Assembly: GCA_964594635.1 (NCBI GenBank)
Contig: CAZQMV010000003.1
Location: 62,001-126,000, forward strand
Reading direction: 5' to 3'
Length of the DNA stretch: 64,000 bases
From: Berkiella sp964594635
GTDB lineage: Bacteria; Pseudomonadota; Gammaproteobacteria; Berkiellales; Berkiellaceae
A model generated the notes under the pieces. It searched no databases. It saw only the letters and a program-made list of their open reading frames with translations, and had not been told where the DNA came from. Shown here in pieces: positions 1 through 5,960 of the stretch. Both the position numbers and the translations under genes were made by a program. Position 1 is the first letter of the stretch. Every line of letters begins with the position of its first letter.

Positions 1-150
1 GTTTTCTAAAATTGATTGTGATTTTTCTTGATGAATACAGCCAGCCCCGATTGGAGGTCGACGTGAAAAACGATTGTCAGTCAGTAATAGCTTCACATCT
101 TCGTAGCGACTTAAATGCCAAGTACCTATTGCATCTTGAAAAATAGGCAT
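1..150 (-). CDS. Cytochrome P450-like protein, N-terminal part (runs off window)
   Basis: An open frame starts with ATG at 150 and continues past the left edge. The 50 visible residues contain GTWHLSRYEDVKLLL and DNRFSRRPP, the typical early P450 segment (a W..tRY.DV..LL.D.RFS pattern). This suggests a haem-thiolate monooxygenase, but the haem-binding Cys region lies outside the window. An AAGAGGT ribosome-binding site sits 11 nt upstream and an in-frame TAG at 157-159 blocks any earlier start. The protein therefore lacks the 30-40 residues that usually precede this motif, so it is either a short-start variant or 5'-truncated. It lies 24 nt downstream of the outer-membrane protein gene on the same strand. 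Confidence 0.6.
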   Translation of the reverse strand, partial: MPIFQDAIGTWHLSRYEDVKLLLTDNRFSRRPPIGAGCIHQEKSQSILEN

Positions 151-174
151 TGCTAGCTATTACCTCTTAAAAAA

Positions 175-1074
175 TTATTTCTTGTTAAAATGGTAAATTA
201 ATTGTGCCATGATTTTTTGATCTCTAGCCTTGGCGCGACTATCATTGGCTAAATTAGTTTCGGTTGTTACACAACCTTCCATGGCATCACATGTTGTGTC
301 TGCTACAGGGCTATGAGAGTTCGAATGATGTGTATGATAAAAGGTAAAAAGATAATTTAATCCAAAGCTTGTATTGGGAGCAAAAAGATATTCAGTTCCA
401 AAACCCAATCTAAGGCCAAAAATATTTTTATCTTCAGTAATATTTATTGATGAGGCTGTTGAAACAGAGCTTTCCCCATTATGAAAATTTTGACTTTCAC
501 TTGCTGATGCATAACTGGAATTGGAAGTAATTTGTAGAGAATTATAATTTACCCCTGCTCTAAAATAAGCTATTGCTAATGGATTCACTAGAAAACCTAA
601 TTTTAAATCTAAGAAGGGTTCTAAGCTATTACGTTTAACAATGGTGTTGTTGTATAGCGATTTATTTGTAGTTACAAAACCATCAAAATCTCCTCCTTCT
701 GTTGATAATACTGTAGTTATTGCTGTAGAAGTACTACTTAATTTTGTTTGATTAGAACCGTAAAAGCTTAGGCCTAATTCCATTCCATAAAAAATATTAT
801 TTTCATCAAGAGTATTCGCACCTACAAAAAGAGTTCCAACGGGAGCGAATTTATAAATTTGATTACTGGCAAAATTATTCAGACTGCTATCAGCGGTAAT
901 TGCTCGCGTAGAAATATTTGTCATGAAGGTGCTTGCACCAGCTCCTGCTCCTATTGTCCACCCCTCAAAGTCAGAAGAGTCATAATTTTCAAGGTCATTT
1001 GCTAGACTATTAGTTATGGGCGCTGTGATAGCAAGATACAGTAGACTTAACTTGACTTTATTATTTAGCTCCAT
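175..1074 (-). CDS. Outer-membrane beta-barrel protein
   Basis: A 299-residue protein with an N-terminal signal peptide (hydrophobic residues about 8-22, cleavage probably near SLA-ND). The mature part has alternating polar and aromatic beta strands (GWTIGAGAG, GMELGLSFYG, DLKLGFLVN, IFGLRLGFGTEYLF, FGLNYLFTFYH, KIMAQLIYHF), as in small OmpA/Opa-type barrels of Legionella and Coxiella relatives. A Ser/Thr-rich stretch with two cysteines near residues 260-270 is probably an extracellular loop. The ATG start has an AAGGA site. The gene is divergent from the acyltransferase-like gene and is preceded by a good sigma70 promoter and palindromic half-sites. Function beyond outer-membrane location is not evident. 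Confidence 0.7.
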   Translation of the reverse strand: MELNNKVKLSLLYLAITAPITNSLANDLENYDSSDFEGWTIGAGAGASTFMTNISTRAITADSSLNNFASNQIYKFAPVGTLFVGANTLDENNIFYGMELGLSFYGSNQTKLSSTSTAITTVLSTEGGDFDGFVTTNKSLYNNTIVKRNSLEPFLDLKLGFLVNPLAIAYFRAGVNYNSLQITSNSSYASASESQNFHNGESSVSTASSINITEDKNIFGLRLGFGTEYLFAPNTSFGLNYLFTFYHTHHSNSHSPVADTTCDAMEGCVTTETNLANDSRAKARDQKIMAQLIYHFNKK

Positions 1075-1151
1075 TTGTACAATTCCTTGATAGTAGGTGA
1101 AATGAATGAGAAAGCAATCTGCTAAATAAATTAAACCACAAATACCTATTG

Positions 1152-1180
1152 ATTATATGCAGAAAATGAATGGTGTTCAA
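1152..1180 (-). promoter_or_regulatory. Sigma70-type promoter of the outer-membrane protein gene
   Basis: Read on the minus strand, TTGAAC (1175-1180) is followed after 17 nt by a perfect TATAAT (1152-1157), leaving a leader of about 70 nt before the ATG at 1074. A copy of the operator half-site AAAATGAATG (1163-1172 on plus) lies inside the spacer, so a bound regulator would probably compete with RNA polymerase. Confidence 0.6.
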
Positions 1181-1184
1181 ACAA

Positions 1185-1227
1185 CATTCATTTTGACAAT
1201 AAGATTGATACTATGTCAAAATGAATG
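1185..1227. promoter_or_regulatory. Perfect inverted repeat, probable operator in a divergent promoter region
   Basis: CATTCATTTTGACA (1185-1198) is repeated as its exact reverse complement at 1214-1227, separated by 15 nt. The 14-bp arms and about 29-bp centre spacing fit a dimeric regulator touching successive helical faces, or two half-sites. A third half-site, AAAATGAATG, lies at 1163-1172. The element lies between divergent genes starting at 1074 and 1253. Which regulator binds cannot be told from the window. Confidence 0.55.
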
Positions 1228-1252
1228 CAATTAATTTTGCTGACACCGCGTT

Positions 1253-1963
1253 ATGGAATCATTGTCGTCTGAAATAATCTCAAGTGCTCAACTAGATCAT
1301 GATAGCATTAAATCTATGCATCAATTGTTTGTCAAATATTATGAAGGCAGCGACTTAGAAAGTTTCCTTCATGATTTGATGAAAAAAAATTATATTTTGA
1401 AAATCTATAATCAAAGTAATGTTATTGTTGGTTTTTCTACTTTATTAAATTACCAAACTAACTATCAGGGACAAAAGCTTCAAATTATCTTTTCTGGCGA
1501 CACTATAATGGCTGATGCTTATTGGGGTAACTCGACACTTGCTTTTTCTTGGTTAAAATTTGCAGGTTTTTTGAAAAGATCAAACCCAGAGCTACCTCTT
1601 TATTGGTTTATTATCATTAAAGGACATAGAACTTACCGTTACTTACCAATATTTAGTAAAAATTTTTATCCTAACCACAAAACAGCAACTCCTTTGTGGG
1701 AACAAGGATTAATAGATCAGTTAGCACAAGAAGCCTTTGGAGACTGTTACAATACAAAAAATGGTATTATTCATTTCCCCACTTCGCGTGGTCATCTAAA
1801 AGCAACCTGGGCACAAATTCCAGAGCCACTATTAAAAAGACCTGAAATTCAGTTTTTTAAAAAGAAAAATCCGCATTATAGTAAAGGTGATGAGCTTGTT
1901 TGTTTATGTGAACTTGATGAAGGAAATTTAAAACCTTTAGCGAGACGTTTATTCAATACTTGA
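1253..1963 (+). CDS. GNAT-like acyltransferase family protein
   Basis: A 236-residue soluble protein with no signal peptide. The pattern IVGFSTL (residue ~60), a beta strand with IIFSGDTIM, a helix ALFSWLK-type segment and PLYWFIIIKG...YRYLPIFSKNFYP resembles a GNAT-fold N-acyltransferase family found in cyanobacteria and gammaproteobacteria, often beside biosynthetic genes. The family recall is from memory. The substrate is unknown. Translation starts at the ATG at 1253 just after a GC-rich segment and no strong Shine-Dalgarno sequence is visible. The gene is divergent from the outer-membrane protein gene and probably shares the palindromic control region. Confidence 0.5.
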   Translation: MESLSSEIISSAQLDHDSIKSMHQLFVKYYEGSDLESFLHDLMKKNYILKIYNQSNVIVGFSTLLNYQTNYQGQKLQIIFSGDTIMADAYWGNSTLAFSWLKFAGFLKRSNPELPLYWFIIIKGHRTYRYLPIFSKNFYPNHKTATPLWEQGLIDQLAQEAFGDCYNTKNGIIHFPTSRGHLKATWAQIPEPLLKRPEIQFFKKKNPHYSKGDELVCLCELDEGNLKPLARRLFNT

Positions 1964-2020
1964 TTTTGGTATTGGCTCAGAAGAACCTAGCTTGAGCGAT
2001 AAAATAATTTAGCTAAAACT

Positions 2021-2252
2021 GACCTGATCCTTATTCAGTGGACACCAAACTACGCAGCCGTTGTTATGCGTTCACCCATGATCCAGACTTTGATCTTTCG
2101 TGAGTACAAGTCGATGACTGTCGCTAAATAAAGCCAATCTTGCTCAGTCCAGATATAGGTGATATCGCGCCGACCCAGGCAACATTCGGTTTTATCGCAA
2201 AGAATTTTCGTTTTAGTCGATTTTGCTCGACTGGCAACTTGTGGTTTGAGTT
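2021..2252 (-). pseudogene. IS3-family transposase (orfB) remnant with a 2-nt frameshift
   Basis: The minus-strand frame ending at 2050 encodes DITYIWTEQDWLYLATVIDLYSRKI, the integrase-core hallmark of IS3-family OrfB including the first catalytic Asp. Just upstream the reading continues in another frame as LKRKFFAIKPNVAWVG, so two extra bases near 2168-2172 break the gene. The C-terminal part with the remaining catalytic residues is missing after GERITTAA. Upstream coding stops at about 2252 where a GC-rich palindromic repeat begins. This is a dead fragment, a sign of past transposition into the island. Confidence 0.75.
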
Positions 2253-2345
2253 GGTTGTCGTAGCGAAGACAGCCGGAACGGGGGGATAGTATCAATAAAA
2301 AGCAAAGCCGCGGTAGCGGTGCGATATCGCTATCGCTATCGCGAT
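2253..2345. repeat. GC-rich palindromic interspersed repeat (copy A)
   Basis: Carries GGTTGTCGTAGCGAAGACAGCC followed by GGAACGGGGGGAT-type sequence and then a second box, GCCGCGGTAGCGGTGCGAT, that folds on itself (CCGC..GCGG). The same two boxes recur at 3815-3905 and 4963-5095. A short palindromic ATCGCT tandem run follows at about 2320-2345. The GC-rich base use contrasts with the AT-rich surroundings. It abuts the transposase remnant. Confidence 0.5.
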
Positions 2346-2422
2346 AATTGTAATCCAATTCACCGAAGTGCATTTCGCGCCTGGCGGCAGACAGGTTATA
2401 AAATAGCCCTCAATTTAGGCTA

Positions 2423-2456
2423 ACCGACAAGCCGAAGGCGCAGACGAGAAGTCGGT
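2423..2456. repeat. GC-rich palindromic interspersed repeat (divergent copy)
   Basis: ACCGAC (2423-2428) pairs with GTCGGT (2451-2456) around a GC-rich centre, followed by TATGGGGGGAATAAA and, at about 2490-2505, GCACCGCGGAAGTGATGCGAC. This mirrors the two-box layout of the other copies in the island. Confidence 0.4.
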
Positions 2457-2516
2457 ATGGGGGGAATAAATCACATTACAATTTAGCACCGCGGAAGTGA
2501 TGCGACTCTGAGTGTT

Positions 2517-2822
2517 TCATTTTTCAGGAAGGTATCCTGTAACAACAATTTTCTTGATATTCACTAACGGGAATAAATCATCTAAATTGTCTAACGTTCT
2601 AATAGATGTTTTCCCACTGGGCTCAATACCTGGGGTTCTAGCGAATATATCTTGTCCCATTATATTTAAATCTCTCTCTTCAACACCATCGATTACTATT
2701 TTTCCCACATAATCAGACGTGATTATTGAGTGTTGCTCAGGTTCGACGAACCCAACAATACAAGTTTGGTTTCCTAATATTTTAAAAAATTCCGTAACTA
2801 ATAAAATAAATTTATTTTTCAT
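2517..2822 (-). CDS. Small soluble protein, putative immunity protein
   Basis: A 101-residue protein, ATG at 2822, with no signal peptide or membrane helix. I do not recognise the family. It has a mixed alpha/beta look: an amphipathic N-terminal helix with an aromatic/hydrophobic pattern, then IVGFVEPEQHSIITSDYVGKIVI, then a C-terminal IKKIVVTGYLP strand. It follows 19 nt after the broken 74-residue-type gene on the same strand and lies at the distal end of an array of similarly sized genes downstream of a toxin-like gene. That position suggests an immunity role; this is inference from context only. Confidence 0.5.
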   Translation of the reverse strand: MKNKFILLVTEFFKILGNQTCIVGFVEPEQHSIITSDYVGKIVIDGVEERDLNIMGQDIFARTPGIEPSGKTSIRTLDNLDDLFPLVNIKKIVVTGYLPEK

Positions 2823-2841
2823 TTATCATCACTTTCATAGT

Positions 2842-3094
2842 TTATGAATATAATATGCAAGAATAGCTGTCCATTTGCATTGGAAACACAAAACTAACCT
2901 CCTTTGATTTTGTATCTACCCACAACCTAATATCTTCGGGATCAAACACTATCTGGTTCAAGAGCTAGAGGATTCAAAAAAATCACTTCTTGCTTAGATC
3001 CTTCTTTATCGCCAAATTCACCGGGCTCAACAAAGGCTATTTTTCTTTTTATCATATACGCCTTAGCAAGCTTCATAATTTCATCATTTGACAT
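2842..3094 (-). pseudogene. Frameshifted paralogue of the 74-residue putative immunity gene
   Basis: Starting with ATG at 3094, the frame gives MSNDEIMKLAKAYMI, FVEPGEFG and KQEVIFLNPLALEP, then hits TGA at 2942-2944. The sequence resumes in another frame as DPEDIRLWVDTKSKEVSFV, ending at 2842. The intact relative at 5138-5362 reads MTNDEIISLAKEYFI, FVEPGELG, KQEVIFLDPLVLDP and PEDIRVCVNTETKEV, so the match runs end to end and the indel falls near 2945-2955. The start overlaps an upstream orphan tail by 11 nt, exactly as in the intact copy. Confidence 0.75.
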
Positions 3095-3194
3095 TGGTTA
3101 ATCCCACTTTATTAGTTTCAAGACGTTCTACATAATCAATTAAAAATTGTTTTTCAACTTCATTTAAGCCATAGCCTATTGTACTGCAATCTTT
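3084..3194 (-). pseudogene. Orphan C-terminal coding tail (toxin-tip fragment?) of type 1
   Basis: An open frame without a start reads ...GYGLNEVEKQFLIDYVERL...GLTNVK and stops at 3084, overlapping the following gene's ATG in the sequence ATGTCAAATGA. A related tail (VVIENVIDRQFPINYVDKF...RLANDK) stands in the same position before the intact 74-residue gene at 5352-5444. Both are cut off upstream by GC-rich repeat sequence. Two paired copies suggest the last 30-odd codons of a formerly complete toxin or CDI/Rhs-type tip; the identity of that toxin is not visible. Confidence 0.5.
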
Positions 3195-3276
3195 CTAAAA
3201 CCATGCATTCTCTACACACCAGCACCACGGCCTTGCACAGCGAAACTATAGCGAAGTCGGGAGAGGCGCAATGTAT

Positions 3277-3744
3277 CTATAGCGCATCATTTGTTGATTC
3301 AGAATTATTAGTAAAGTATTTATCTAATTCTCTTAAATATTCTCGAACTGTATCAGGCGTTATTTCACCATCAATTTCTGGAGTAGATAATTTTTGGACT
3401 ACATACCACATATCTTCGTAATAATCTTCATCCTCATTGTCATCATTACCAACATATTCTCCTCGAAAGCACAAAAATTCAGCCCAAATATTTAAGGCAT
3501 CATCACTCATTTCATTCTTCAAATAAGACAATAAAATTTTCTTTACTTGATTGGGAAAAACAATGATGCAAATTGTTGAATCTTCTCTTACATTATCAAA
3601 CTTCGCAACATTCTCAAGATGTCCGTCCGATATGCGCTTAAGTTCATTTACTACTATAGATTTATCTTCAGAAAAGTATGGGTTTTTACAGCTGTTGCGT
3701 TTTTGGCGAACAACCCTCAAATTATTATCAAATTCTGTTTTCAC
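3277..3744 (-). CDS. Acidic 155-residue protein, putative immunity protein
   Basis: Start is GTG at 3744 with AAGGA upstream; the frame is open about 27 codons further up but has no better start. The N-terminal half is basic (RVVRQKRNSCKN). The C-terminal half is strongly acidic (VGNDDNEDEDYYEDMW), followed by a helix DTVREYLRELDKYF. Small, cytosolic and acidic is typical of immunity proteins of polymorphic toxins, but I do not recognise the family. Its first 62 codons lie in a 323-bp segment repeated almost identically at 4693-5015. No signal peptide. Confidence 0.55.
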   Translation of the reverse strand: MKTEFDNNLRVVRQKRNSCKNPYFSEDKSIVVNELKRISDGHLENVAKFDNVREDSTICIIVFPNQVKKILLSYLKNEMSDDALNIWAEFLCFRGEYVGNDDNEDEDYYEDMWYVVQKLSTPEIDGEITPDTVREYLRELDKYFTNNSESTNDAL

Positions 3745-3867
3745 AATAGAATCCTTTTCTTCTCTTATAAAAATATCACTTTTTTCTACTCGCGGCAGCG
3801 AGGAAATTAGCTAGCCCCTCGTGAAGGTTGTCGTAGCGCAAGCGAAGATGACCGGAACGAGGGGTAT
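3545..3867. repeat. Direct repeat, copy 1 (323 bp)
   Basis: Matches 4693-5015 with about three substitutions (3561, 3849 and 3860). It contains the 5' half of the 155-residue gene, its upstream region and a complete GC-rich palindrome at its outer end. The repeat lies 1148 bp from its partner in the same orientation. Confidence 0.9.
3815..3864. repeat. GC-rich palindromic element (copy C)
   Basis: CCCCTCGT (3815-3822) and ACGAGGGG (3857-3864) are perfect complements. Inside, GGTTGTC and GATGACC pair imperfectly around GTAGCGCAAGCGAA, giving a hairpin of about 50 nt. A separate small palindrome CTCGCGGCAGCGAG sits just before it (3789-3802) and the GCACCGCGGCAGCGGTACGAC box follows at about 3885-3905. 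Confidence 0.65.
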
Positions 3868-3912
3868 TAATTAAGCACACATGACAGCACCGCGGCAGCG
3901 GTACGACATATA

Positions 3913-4608
3913 TCAAACCTCTACCGCCATCGCCTTTTTCAAATTTTCACGATGTCGATTCATTTGTTCTGGATATTTATCTTGGCATCGATTAATAAAG
4001 TCTAAACAAAATGCAATTACAGTATCTTTGAATAATTTAAGGTCAACATATTCAATCCCTTTTTCATATTCAAAATAGACTTCGCCTTCAGTACTACGAT
4101 GTGGAAATTGGTTATGCCAAGATATTTCAATTTGATCATTAATTCTTCGAATAAATAAAGCTGGCAAAAATGAACCTCCTCGATTTGTATACATCCCATG
4201 ATTGTAGTTCCATAGATCAACTTTATCATGAAGTTCCATGTCGACTTTATCCCAATCAACATCGAGGTATTTAGTAACATCATTATCATGGCCATCAACT
4301 AGCTTTATTTCTTCCATCATATCGATTGGATTAGTTGCTTTGATTCCATGTGGAAAAGGATCATCTGCAATTTGTAAATGCAGCTTTTCACAAAAGAACT
4401 CCACTAAAACATCCAAATCGAAACTATAAGTCGCCTCGGGACCGTAGCCCTTATATAAAAACAGATTTTTTCCCTTAACCCAAAAATAAATACTACCACC
4501 TATGTCATATCTTCCAGGATGAGCAATTACTTCCGGATCATCTTTGAATTGATCAAGATAATATGAACAATCAATCCCAAATTCATTTTTATCACCAAAC
4601 TGTTTCAT
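3913..4608 (-). CDS. 231-residue cytosolic protein, putative immunity protein
   Basis: ATG at 4608; no signal peptide or membrane helices. Rich in aromatic residues and Asp, with YDIGGSIYFWVKGKNLFLY, a helical VLVEFFCEKLHLQI segment, GGSFLPALFIRRINDQIEISWHN and a C-terminal helix TVIAFCLDFINRC. The layout resembles medium-sized immunity proteins that follow polymorphic toxins, but I cannot name the family. The start codon lies 1 nt after the stop of a truncated coding tail (4610-4699), the spacing expected of a coupled toxin-immunity pair. Downstream is the repeat-flanked 155-residue gene. Confidence 0.55.
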   Translation of the reverse strand: MKQFGDKNEFGIDCSYYLDQFKDDPEVIAHPGRYDIGGSIYFWVKGKNLFLYKGYGPEATYSFDLDVLVEFFCEKLHLQIADDPFPHGIKATNPIDMMEEIKLVDGHDNDVTKYLDVDWDKVDMELHDKVDLWNYNHGMYTNRGGSFLPALFIRRINDQIEISWHNQFPHRSTEGEVYFEYEKGIEYVDLKLFKDTVIAFCLDFINRCQDKYPEQMNRHRENLKKAMAVEV

Positions 4609-4609
4609 T

Positions 4610-4699
4610 CTATTGCCTATTTAATTCTTCTGTGAGGTATAACTTGCAATATACAAGATCACTATATTTAATCACTTCTTCAACATCACTCAACTTGAT
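4610..4699 (-). pseudogene. Orphan C-terminal coding tail (toxin-tip fragment?) of type 2
   Basis: A startless frame reads IKLSDVEEVIKYSDLVYCKL...EELNRQ and stops at 4610, one base before the next ATG. Its upstream part is replaced by the second copy of the 323-bp repeat, whose edge is at 4693. The sequence is unrelated to the type 1 tails. It is best read as the last ~30 residues of a gene that was cut by the duplication. Confidence 0.45.
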
Positions 4700-4892
4700 T
4701 GGGAAAAATAATGATGCAAATTGTTGAATCTTCTCTTACATTATCAAACTTCGCAACATTCTCAAGATGTCCGTCCGATATGCGCTTAAGTTCATTTACT
4801 ACTATAGATTTATCTTCAGAAAAGTATGGGTTTTTACAGCTGTTGCGTTTTTGGCGAACAACCCTCAAATTATTATCAAATTCTGTTTTCAC
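4686..4892 (-). pseudogene. Truncated duplicate of the 155-residue putative immunity gene
   Basis: GTG at 4892 begins 66 residues nearly identical to the first part of the gene at 3277-3744 (a single Val to Ile change is visible). The match ends at FPNQV, where the repeat copy joins the type 2 tail, and the frame stops two codons later. The acidic C-terminal half is absent, so it is unlikely to work. Confidence 0.85.
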
Positions 4893-5015
4893 AATAGAAT
4901 CCTTTTCTTCTCTTATAAAAATATCACTTTTTTCTACTCGCGGCAGCGAGGAAATTAGCTAGCCCCTCGTGAAGGTTGTCGTAGCGCAAGCGAAGACGAC
5001 CGGAACGGGGGGTAT
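4693..5015. repeat. Direct repeat, copy 2 (323 bp)
   Basis: Near-identical to 3545-3867. The left boundary falls inside coding sequence and the right boundary at the end of the GC-rich palindrome (4963-5012). The palindrome as one endpoint suggests it took part in the rearrangement or is the mobile unit that carried the segment. Confidence 0.9.
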
Positions 5016-5095
5016 AATAACCAACAAATAATACGAGCCGCAGACATGCCCGGCGTAGCTTATGCGAAGACGGGAGCGGTGCGACAGTTTTAACT
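4963..5095. repeat. GC-rich palindromic elements (copy D plus following box)
   Basis: 4963-5012 repeats copy C with GACGACC in place of GATGACC and a GGGGGG end. After a short AT-rich gap, GCCGCAGACATGCCCGGCG and GCGAAGACGGGAGCGGTGCGAC (about 5037-5087) form a second GC-rich box related to those at 2300, 3210-3280 and 3890. Confidence 0.55.
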
Positions 5096-5137
5096 CGATT
5101 ATAAAAGTAGTATCATGATTCCATTTATTCATGAGTG

Positions 5138-5362
5138 CTAGATTTGATATATCAGCGTTACTTCTTTGGTTTCTGTATTAACGCAAACTCTAATGTCTTC
5201 AGGAACTACAACTGCCACTTTTGGATCAAGCACAAGTGGATCCAAAAAAATCACTTCTTGCTTAACTCCTTCAGTTCTACCTAATTCGCCTGGTTCAACA
5301 AAAGGTATCTCCTCTCTAATAAAATATTCCTTAGCTAAACTTATAATTTCGTCATTTGTCAT
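5138..5362 (-). CDS. 74-residue protein, putative immunity protein (intact copy)
   Basis: ATG at 5362; a small acidic soluble protein: an N-terminal helix NDEIISLAKEYFI, then strands around KQEVIFLDPLVLDP and PEDIRVCVNTETKEVTLIYQI. A frameshifted paralogue lies at 2842-3094. The start overlaps the stop of an upstream orphan coding tail by 11 nt, so translation was probably coupled to a partner gene that is now mostly lost. Family not recognised; the immunity role is inferred from size, coupling and place in the array. Confidence 0.6.
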   Translation of the reverse strand: MTNDEIISLAKEYFIREEIPFVEPGELGRTEGVKQEVIFLDPLVLDPKVAVVVPEDIRVCVNTETKEVTLIYQI

Positions 5363-5444
5363 TGGCTAATCTCGGTTTTACTGGTTTAAATTTATCAACA
5401 TAGTTAATTGGAAATTGCCTGTCAATTACATTTTCTATTACAAC
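5352..5444 (-). pseudogene. Orphan C-terminal coding tail of type 1 (second copy)
   Basis: A startless frame reads VVIENVIDRQFPINYVDKF...KPRLANDK and ends at 5352 inside the start of the 74-residue gene. It parallels the tail at 3084-3194 (EVEKQFLIDYVERL...GLTNVK) in length, position and residues (QF.I.YV..). An in-frame TGA lies just upstream, then GC-rich repeat sequence. Confidence 0.5.
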
Positions 5445-5493
5445 TCTTCAGTCTCACTGCTCCCGCAGTGAACAGATTCGATATTTATTTTTA

Positions 5494-5559
5494 CCCCCAT
5501 ACCGGCGCTTCCGTCTTCGCTAAGAAGCTTTGCCGGACAAGCTCGCGCCAGAATGGGGG
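5494..5559. repeat. GC-rich palindromic element (copy E, inverted orientation)
   Basis: CCCCCAT (5494-5500) pairs with ATGGGGG (5553-5559) around ACCGGCGCTTCCGTCTTCG...GCCGGACAAGC. The inner GTCTTCGC is the reverse complement of the GCGAAGAC core of the other copies. A further small palindrome CTCGCTTCCGCGAG follows at about 5573-5586. The rest of 5445-5651 shows no coding sequence. Confidence 0.5.
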
Positions 5560-5651
5560 GCTAGTTTCTGCTCTCGCTTCCGCGAGGGATAAATCATCAA
5601 CTACAGCCAGTCTGCATTAATGATAACACCGCAATAAGTTTTCAAATTTAT

Positions 5652-5960
5652 TTAATATATTTTTCCTTGTCTTAAAGATTTTGAATCAATTGTTTCTACA
5701 TCTTTCATAAGATCTTTCAACATATGTTTATCAATTTGAATAAAATAACATCCTAAAGACAATAATTTCATACTTGAATATTTTTCTAAATTATTAAGCT
5801 TTTCAAATATTTGATCGGAAACATCTCCAGTCGTGCTTGAAATACTAACATCAATATAATCTCCAAAATTTATTTCAAATATCAATCCATTTTCAAGATC
5901 CCATATTTCACACTGAGTAGTATATGGTCCTGCATTTATTAGTTGTTTTAATATTGCCAT
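5652..5960 (-). CDS. Putative immunity protein for the giant toxin-like protein
   Basis: A 102-residue protein whose ATG shares its first A with the stop codon of the upstream 2123-residue gene (TAATG), the tightest possible translational coupling. It is small, acidic and cytosolic, with strands CEIWDLENGLIFEINFGDYIDVSI and helices QIFEKLNNLEKY and KHMLKDLMKDV; no signal peptide. Polymorphic toxins are almost always followed by a cognate inhibitor arranged this way, so it should bind the C-terminal domain of the neighbour. I do not recognise a named immunity family. Confidence 0.65.
   Translation of the reverse strand: MAILKQLINAGPYTTQCEIWDLENGLIFEINFGDYIDVSISSTTGDVSDQIFEKLNNLEKYSSMKLLSLGCYFIQIDKHMLKDLMKDVETIDSKSLRQGKIY

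Noticed and set aside
2310..2350. ATCGCT tandem repeat as a possible CRISPR or satellite
   Set aside because: Only three or four hexamers within a palindromic element; no spacer-repeat structure. No CRISPR array is present in the window.
2050..2373. A 107-codon minus-strand ORF taken as one protein
   Set aside because: Only its last ~38 residues are coding (IS3 transposase); the rest is an out-of-frame transposase segment and GC-rich palindrome read through by chance.
3551..3814. Plus-strand ORFs of 87 and 63 codons, repeated at 4699-4962
   Set aside because: They are antisense to the duplicated 5' half of the 155-residue gene and duplicate only because the DNA is repeated; no ribosome-binding site or protein-like composition.
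5408..5620. 70-codon plus-strand ORF
   Set aside because: Runs across a palindromic element and the antisense of an orphan tail; composition is that of the repeat.
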